In this document: positions 58,750 through 64,000 of the stretch, one piece after another
Numbering within the stretch: the first letter of the stretch is position 1
Layout: each line of letters starts with the position of its first letter
Notes under the pieces: generated by a model
What the model saw: only the letters and a program-made list of their open reading frames with translations
Database searches by the model: none
Told to the model about the DNA's origin: nothing
Made by a program: the position numbers and the translations under genes
From: CALCHA01 sp035548175
GTDB lineage: Bacteria > Planctomycetota > Phycisphaerae > WQYP01
Direction: 5' to 3'
DNA length: 64,000 nucleotides
NCBI GenBank assembly: GCA_035548175.1
Contig: DASZTO010000015.1
Location: 7,272 to 71,271 of the forward strand

Positions 58750-58820
58750 ATTCGTGTAAATTCGTGCGCATTCGTGGACACTTCCCGTCGTCTTTCGTGC
58801 TTTTCGTGCCTTTCGTGGCC
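58750..58820. repeat. ATTCGTG and CTTTCGTG microsatellites upstream of nadA
   Basis: ATTCGTGTAAATTCGTGCGC-type units (58750-58777) and CTTTCGTGCTTTTCGTGCCT-type units (58792-58820). Similar tracts lie at 54824-54850. Non-coding. Confidence 0.7.
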
Positions 58821-58868
58821 ATTTACGTCGCCGTCGCATTCGTGGACCCGACCGCCCCCCGAATCCGC

Positions 58869-58874
58869 TATAAT
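58869..58874 (+). promoter_or_regulatory. -10 element of nadA
   Basis: A perfect TATAAT lies 32 bases before the nadA ATG. No clear -35 element was found in the repeat-rich upstream DNA. Confidence 0.5.
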
Positions 58875-58906
58875 GATGCGTTCCCCAGAACCCCCCAGGA
58901 GTCCGC

Positions 58907-60166
<1,260 letters not shown>

Positions 60167-60170
60167 GTGT

Positions 60171-60176
60171 TATACT
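60171..60176 (+). promoter_or_regulatory. -10 element close to the Uma2-type gene
   Basis: TATACT lies nine bases before the ATG at 60186, just after the nadA stop, so the transcript would be nearly leaderless. Confidence 0.4.
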
Positions 60177-60185
60177 GCGCCGACC

Positions 60186-60773
60186 ATGACGACCCTTCTT
60201 TCACCTCCTCCCACTGCCGCCAGATCGACCTCCTTACGCCGCTGGTCGTCTCAAGAGTATTTGCGCATGGCCGAACTGGGTTTCTTCGACGGCCAGCGCG
60301 TTGAATTGATTGCCGGTAGAATTATCAAGATGTCGCCGATCCACAATGCGCACGCGGCCGTTCTTACCGCACTCACGGAGCTTTTCGCAGTTCTGCCCAA
60401 GGACCGGTTCTGGCTTCGAACTCAGGCCACGCTCGATCTTCTTGGTAGCTTGCCCGAGCCTGACTTCGCCGTCGTTTCAGGCCCACGCACACACATCGGC
60501 GACTTCCCCACCTCCGCCCACCTCCTGATCGAAGTCAGCGACACCACCCTCCGCCTCGACCGCGGCGCCAAACGCATGCTCTACGCCAAGGCCGCCATCC
60601 CGGAATACTGGATCGTCAATCTCACCAACCGCTCCGTCGAATGCTACTCCGATCCCGCCCGCATCGACAAAAAATCCACCTACCGCCGGATGCTCATTCA
60701 ACGCGACGCCGATCTTCTCTCCCCCCAATGCTTCCCCAGCCTCCAGTTCCCCGTCGCCGCCCTTTTCCAATAA
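60186..60773 (+). CDS. Uma2-family (DUF820) nuclease-fold protein
   Basis: About 195 aa. The pattern SSQEYLRMAELGFFDGQRVELIAGRIIKMSPIHNAHAAVLTALTELF, LPEPDFAVVSGPRTHIGDFP, LLIEVSDTTLRLDRGAKRMLYAKAAIPEYWIVNL is that of Uma2 proteins, which have a PD-(D/E)XK nuclease fold; the Asp in EPDFAVV, Glu in LIEVSD and nearby Lys are the usual metal-site residues. Its role is unknown in most bacteria. The lower GC in its first third compared with neighbours suggests recent acquisition. The ATG at 60186 has no ribosome site but a -10 box close by. Confidence 0.88.
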   Translation: MTTLLSPPPTAARSTSLRRWSSQEYLRMAELGFFDGQRVELIAGRIIKMSPIHNAHAAVLTALTELFAVLPKDRFWLRTQATLDLLGSLPEPDFAVVSGPRTHIGDFPTSAHLLIEVSDTTLRLDRGAKRMLYAKAAIPEYWIVNLTNRSVECYSDPARIDKKSTYRRMLIQRDADLLSPQCFPSLQFPVAALFQ

Positions 60774-60778
60774 ACGCA

Positions 60779-60812
60779 TTTCGTCTTTCGTCTTTTGTCT
60801 TTCGTCTTTCCG
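60779..60812. repeat. CGTCTTT microsatellite between the Uma2 gene and csrA
   Basis: About four units of CGTCTTT, the reverse complement of the GACGAAA array at 4862-4920, with one base changed. Confidence 0.75.
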
Positions 60813-60845
60813 TCCACCTCCCCCCCCAATCCGCCCGCCTCATGG

Positions 60846-60851
60846 TACAAT
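60846..60851 (+). promoter_or_regulatory. -10 element of csrA
   Basis: TACAAT at 60846-60851, 63 bases before the csrA ATG. It predicts a leader of about 57 bases that includes AAGGA. No -35 was found. Confidence 0.4.
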
Positions 60852-60914
60852 GCCCCGGTTTGCCCGGCACCCTCGCGCGCCGGCACTCCCAGTCCCGCTC
60901 ACGAAGGATTCTCT

Positions 60915-61193
60915 ATGCTGGCATTGAGCCGCGGCGAAGGACAGTCCATCATCATCGACGGCAAAATCGAGGTCAAAATCGTCAAGTGGTCCCGCTCCAG
61001 CGTCCGCCTCGCCATCCAGGCGCCACGCGAAATCTCCGTCGACCGCGACGAAATCTGGCGAAAAATGAACCCCGGCACCCCCTCACCCCTCGAAAAAGCC
61101 GAGCAGGAACGCAAAGAACGCTTCGAACGCGAAGCCGGAACGCCCACACCCCCCGCCACGCCCCCCCTTCCCCCTGCCCCTCCCGCCGCATAA
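60915..61193 (+). CDS. csrA: Carbon storage regulator CsrA
   Basis: About 92 aa; RNA-binding dimer that blocks or stabilises mRNAs by binding GGA motifs near ribosome sites. The sequence MLALSRGEGQSIIIDGKIEVKIVKWSRSSVRLAIQAPREISVDRDEIWRKM has the conserved LSRxxGQSIII start, VKI strand and RAP-x-x-V-DRxE end (here IQAPREISVDRDE). The typical protein is about 60 aa; here a tail of about 40 residues rich in Pro, Glu and Ala follows. AAGGA is near the ATG at 60915; a longer open frame upstream is not used. It lies just before an L,D-transpeptidase gene. Confidence 0.95.
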   Translation: MLALSRGEGQSIIIDGKIEVKIVKWSRSSVRLAIQAPREISVDRDEIWRKMNPGTPSPLEKAEQERKERFEREAGTPTPPATPPLPPAPPAA

Positions 61194-61338
61194 CCCGCCC
61201 ACTCCCCACCTCATCCGCTCCCCCCTCCACAAAAAAATTCCCCCCTCCAGACCTTTTCTGGAGCCCGCCGACCGTTTGATCCGTTATTCCCAATACGTCA
61301 TGCTCTGCCTTTATCCCTCACTTACCCACAGGATCCCC

Positions 61339-62529
61339 ATGAACCCCGCGCGCCTCGCCATCCTCCCGCTCCTCCTGCTCGCCACCACCGCCAGCGCACA
61401 ATCCGCCGCACTCGTCCCCGCCCCGCCACCCGCCCAGCAAACCCCAGCCGCCGCCCCCGCCCCGCTTCGCGCCGCCGCAACCACCGCCACCCCCCCCCCC
61501 GCACCCGCCCCCGCAGCCCCCGAACCCGCCCCGGCAGCCCCCGCCCATCCTCCGCAATTCACCGGCGTCATGCCTCCGCCCGCCGCCCCCGATATCCGCA
61601 ACGCCGTCCCCCAGCAGCTCCGCATCAACATCGCCTGGCAAATCGCCCTCGACGCCTCCGACTTCTCCCCAGGCATCATCGACGGCCACTTCAAACGCAA
61701 ATCCCTCATGGCCCTCAAAGAATATGCCGCCCGCTTCTTCCCCGGACTCCAGCCCTTCGACCCCGCCGTCTATCAGGCCCTCCACGTCGATGTCGACAAC
61801 GCCGCCACCGCCTACACCATCTCCGACGATGACGCCATGCAGGTCGGACACCTCTCCGACGACTGGAACGAAATGGCCCATATGGACCGCCTCGGATACG
61901 AATCCCTCGCCGACTGCATCTCCGAAAAATTCCACTGCACCCGCGCACTCCTCCAAACCCTCAACCCCGCACTCAACCTCAACTCCCTCGCCCCGGGACA
62001 AACCCTCATCGTCCCCGCCATCCGCCCCTTCCCCACCGACAACAAAGTCCTCCTCCCTAAACGCGCCGTCACCACCGCCAGCGGCGGGGGGGGTGGCTAC
62101 GTCTCCATCAACCTCGCCGAAAAAACCATCCGCGTCTTCGATAAAGACAACAACCAGCTCGCCCTCTTCCACTGCTCCATCGCCCGCGACAAAAACAAGC
62201 TCCCCACCCGCGATACCAAGGTCCAGGTCATCGCCGCACCCAATCCCACCTACACCTTCGATCCCAAAGTCTGGCCCGACGTCCACAACGTCTCCCGCAT
62301 CCTCACCATCCCTCCCGGACCGCGCAACCCCGTCGGACTCGCCTGGGTCGGCCTCGACCTCCCCGGCTACGGCATCCACGGCACCCCCAAACCCGAACTC
62401 ATCGGCCAAACCGGCTCCCACGGCTGCTTCCGACTCGCCAACTGGGACGCCCTCAAATTCGCCTCCCTCGTCCAAATCGGCACCCCCGTCAAAATCATCA
62501 ACCCCGACAAATCCGCCCCCAGCGAATAA
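61339..62529 (+). CDS. L,D-transpeptidase (YkuD) with LysM-like domain
   Basis: About 396 aa, exported by a signal peptide (LAILPLLLLATTASA). A Pro/Ala-rich linker leads to a region like peptidoglycan-binding helices (QIALDASDFSPGIIDGHFKRKSLMALKEYAA), a LysM-like motif (DCISEKFHCTRALLQTLNPALNLNSLAPGQTLIVP) and a YkuD catalytic domain: YVSINLAEKTIRVFDKDN and the active site GIHGTPKPELIGQTGSHGCFRLAN, with HG and SHGCFR. It forms 3-3 crosslinks in peptidoglycan or links other molecules to it. AGGAT precedes the ATG at 61339. Together with murQ it supports a peptidoglycan wall in this organism. Confidence 0.94.
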   Translation: MNPARLAILPLLLLATTASAQSAALVPAPPPAQQTPAAAPAPLRAAATTATPPPAPAPAAPEPAPAAPAHPPQFTGVMPPPAAPDIRNAVPQQLRINIAWQIALDASDFSPGIIDGHFKRKSLMALKEYAARFFPGLQPFDPAVYQALHVDVDNAATAYTISDDDAMQVGHLSDDWNEMAHMDRLGYESLADCISEKFHCTRALLQTLNPALNLNSLAPGQTLIVPAIRPFPTDNKVLLPKRAVTTASGGGGGYVSINLAEKTIRVFDKDNNQLALFHCSIARDKNKLPTRDTKVQVIAAPNPTYTFDPKVWPDVHNVSRILTIPPGPRNPVGLAWVGLDLPGYGIHGTPKPELIGQTGSHGCFRLANWDALKFASLVQIGTPVKIINPDKSAPSE

Positions 62530-62718
62530 CCTCCTTCCTCCGCACGTGCTTGACCAGAACCACCGATACGCGAACCCTCGCAAACCGCGCACGTAGTAAC
62601 CGCATGCCACGCACACCCATCTCACCACCCCTCGTTCCCAACTACTCCCACCCGCCACATCCCAATCCAAACGAAATCCCGTTTCACCTAACCCCGCCCG
62701 TCATACCGCCCTCGCTGC
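62530..62718. other. Intergenic stretch before structured-element copy 3
   Basis: About 190 bases of mixed sequence after the L,D-transpeptidase stop. No gene, terminator or promoter was recognised. Confidence 0.4.
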
Positions 62719-62830
62719 TAGAGCGAATCCACTCCACGCATAGCGGGCATTCCGAGACGCGACCGTCAGGGAGCGTTGGGGGGGGGGGGGAGGGAGGACG
62801 TTCGGCTACACGCGAAGTTGATTCGCTCTA
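62719..62830. repeat. Structured dispersed element, copy 3 (112 bp, inverted)
   Basis: Perfect 11-bp ends TAGAGCGAATC (62719-62729) and GATTCGCTCTA (62820-62830), with further imperfect pairing inside (CGCATAGC with GGCTACACG). The core, on the minus strand, is at 62752-62777 and is flanked by 13 G (62778-62790). The end sequences differ wholly from those of copy 1, yet both pair. Confidence 0.8.
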
Positions 62831-62969
62831 AGAACCTATCCCCATAGAGGCTCAACGCAAGAGTAAGCGGACGTCGAACGCACGGGAAGCTGGTTGAATC
62901 TCCACCTCCACCTCTACCATCCACCGCTCTCCCTTATCATGGCACCAACGGCCTTCCAGGGATCGCTCC

Positions 62970-63680
62970 ATGATAAATGTTTTCCGTCGCCTCCTCCGCA
63001 TCTTCAATCCCACGCGCCGCGCGCCGCGACCCGCCGCATCAGACACAACCCCCGAATGGCTCCCGCCAGGCCACCCGCTCAATCCCTCCTCCTTTCCTAT
63101 CCTCGATGTCTCCCGCTTCACTGCGTCCCTCGTCTCCGTCACCGAGAATCCCGCCGTCGCGCTCTCCTTCAACTCCCTCCGCACCGACGACGGCCGCCAC
63201 CTTCAGGGCATGCTCCCCGAATCCTCCATCGCCATCCCCTGCGACCTTCCCTACCCCCTCGGCGCCCCCATGCCTCCCGACGGCCCGATCTTCCGCTCTC
63301 GCAAAATGGAAGAAAAATGGGACCTCTCCCTCTTCGACAACCGTCTCTATTTCTCGCGCAGTTGGACCGGTGCCCTCGTCTACGTCGCTGAAGCGCACAT
63401 CACCCCCTCCCTCCTCCACATTCACACCTTGCACACCGCTCTTACGGCAGATAGCCCCGAAAACCGCCATTTCGAAACGCTCCAGATGGCCTTCCTCCTG
63501 ATCACCCTCCTCTTCCGAAAGCGCCTGCCCGCACCCATTCCTGACGCCATTCTTTCTCCGGACCTGATGGCCCAGGTCCTCTTCAGTGCCTACGGTTCCC
63601 AGGTCCTCGCCGCCGCCGCCGCCGAACACGCCGCCACCTTCCTCCTTCCCACCCCCTCCGCCCCGCCCCCATCCCCATAA
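62970..63680 (+). CDS. Hypothetical protein
   Basis: About 236 aa starting MINVFRRLLRIFNPTRRAPRPA. Visible motifs are WLPPGHPLNPSSFPILDVSRFTASLVSVTENP, VALSFNSLRTDDGRHLQGMLP, RKMEEKWDLSLFDNRLYFSRSWTGALVYVAEAHI and HFETLQMAFLLITLLFRKRLPAP. The N-terminus is basic and could be a membrane-attached or RNA-binding tail; the rest looks like a soluble alpha/beta protein. No family was recognised. The ATG at 62970 has only a weak GGGA upstream. Its 3' end is followed by a repeat-rich stretch at the window edge. Confidence 0.65.
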   Translation: MINVFRRLLRIFNPTRRAPRPAASDTTPEWLPPGHPLNPSSFPILDVSRFTASLVSVTENPAVALSFNSLRTDDGRHLQGMLPESSIAIPCDLPYPLGAPMPPDGPIFRSRKMEEKWDLSLFDNRLYFSRSWTGALVYVAEAHITPSLLHIHTLHTALTADSPENRHFETLQMAFLLITLLFRKRLPAPIPDAILSPDLMAQVLFSAYGSQVLAAAAAEHAATFLLPTPSAPPPSP

Positions 63681-63709
63681 CCACACCACTTCCCCGCCCC
63701 GCCGATCCC

Positions 63710-63826
63710 TCACCCCGCCTCCCACTGCACCCGCTCCGCCAGACCCCGCAGCTTCGCCCCGCGCCCCGCATGCACCCCCGCCACCTGCGCCACCCGCCCC
63801 ACCACGTGCGCCCGAAAATCCTTCAC
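63710..63826 (-). pseudogene. Short 3' gene remnant
   Basis: On the minus strand GTG at 63826 opens a 38-residue frame (VKDFRAHVVGRVAQVAGVHA ... LRGLAERVQWEAG) ending at 63710. It looks like the C-terminal end of a soluble protein, but an in-frame TGA in the repeat just upstream stops any extension. It may be a truncated gene. No family was assigned. Confidence 0.3.
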
Positions 63827-63839
63827 CCCCCTCCCGGCG

Positions 63840-64000
63840 GGAATAAGGGGTCAGGGCGAGAATAAGGGGTCAGGAGTCATTTTACCTCCCTTGCTGCCGA
63901 AGCGAACGAGTAAAAGGGTCAAACATCTTGTCCCCTCGTCTCCTTGTCTCCTTGTCTCCCCGTGTCACCTTGTCACCTTGCCACCTTGTCACCCTGTCGG
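63840..64000. repeat. Tandem repeats at the window's right edge
   Basis: GGAATAAGGGGTCAGGGCGA and GAATAAGGGGTCAGGAGTCA (about 63838-63878) are near-identical units. From about 63930 to the end runs a tract of CTTGTCTC, CTTGTCAC and CTTGCCAC units. Sequences like AAGGGGTCAGGAGTCATTTT are, from memory, frequent beside REP-associated transposase genes, which could lie just outside the window. Confidence 0.6.

Noticed and set aside
61245..61263. Hairpin CTCCAGA-TCTGGAG after csrA as a terminator
   Set aside because: It is not followed by T on the plus strand, and no minus-strand gene ends there.

Overview
The window is GC-rich chromosomal DNA from a bacterium that is most likely a planctomycete of the Phycisphaerae (Humisphaera/Tepidisphaera-like). 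This is an inference from gene content: a MoxR/DUF58/BatA von Willebrand cluster joined to terpenoid-cyclase-fold and DUF4159 proteins, a GAF-HlyD fusion, sigma factors with membrane and extracytoplasmic tails, NPCBM and plant polysaccharide hydrolases, and many short palindromic or microsatellite-like intergenic repeats. MurQ and an L,D-transpeptidase indicate a peptidoglycan wall. No rRNA, IS element, prophage or CRISPR array was seen; there is one tRNA (Lys, UUU).

Layout. 1-3.2 kb: end of a glycoside hydrolase, then the acetolactate synthase genes ilvB and ilvN on the minus strand with a small lipoprotein gene between them. 3.3-7 kb: tRNA-Lys, an HlyD-type adaptor, a GAF-membrane-HlyD fusion and a zinc-ribbon protein. 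7-13.3 kb: coaD, an acidic-tail protein, a DRR-motif protein, a Nudix hydrolase, a large DUF4159/terpenoid-cyclase-fold protein and dinB. 13.3-17.3 kb: exopolysaccharide genes (glycosyltransferase, CpsD-like ATPase, Wzz-like chain-length protein). 17.9-24 kb: a propeller-like secreted protein broken at a C10 tract, a RelE/XRE toxin-antitoxin pair, a degenerate HD-GYP protein, mutM and a PH-domain membrane protein. 24-29.2 kb: a GH51-like arabinofuranosidase lipoprotein, an NPCBM protein and a terpenoid-cyclase-fold protein. 29.4-41.8 kb: a large Bat-type cluster (moxR, DUF58, two vWA membrane proteins, a 1208-aa coiled-coil membrane protein, a Gln/Ser-rich secreted protein) interrupted by a small toxin-antitoxin-like pair. 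42-46.9 kb: a pectin module of two GH28 enzymes and a rhamnogalacturonan acetylesterase, with a perfect inverted repeat between the divergent halves. 47-64 kb: murQ, a methyltransferase, a LysR regulator, two sigma factors fused to membrane and extracytoplasmic domains, a DHFR-fold reductase, GrpB-family protein, nadA, a Uma2 protein, csrA, an L,D-transpeptidase and several unknowns.

Three things stand out. (1) Two ECF-type sigma factors are fused through a membrane segment to extracytoplasmic domains; one ends in a TlpA-like thioredoxin with a WCGAC site, the other in an unidentified, possibly LolA-like, domain. (2) At least three repeat families are scattered through the window: a short palindrome whose arms change in a compensating way between copies (one copy lies inside dinB), a roughly 110-bp structured element with a conserved core in three intergenic sites, and AT-richer microsatellites, one of which inserts about 30 codons into nadA. 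(3) The top strand changes from G-rich to C-rich near 44 kb whatever the gene direction, as at a replication terminus or an inversion edge.

Coordinates and starts come from reading the sequence by eye. No database search was run, so family names rest on recognised motifs.
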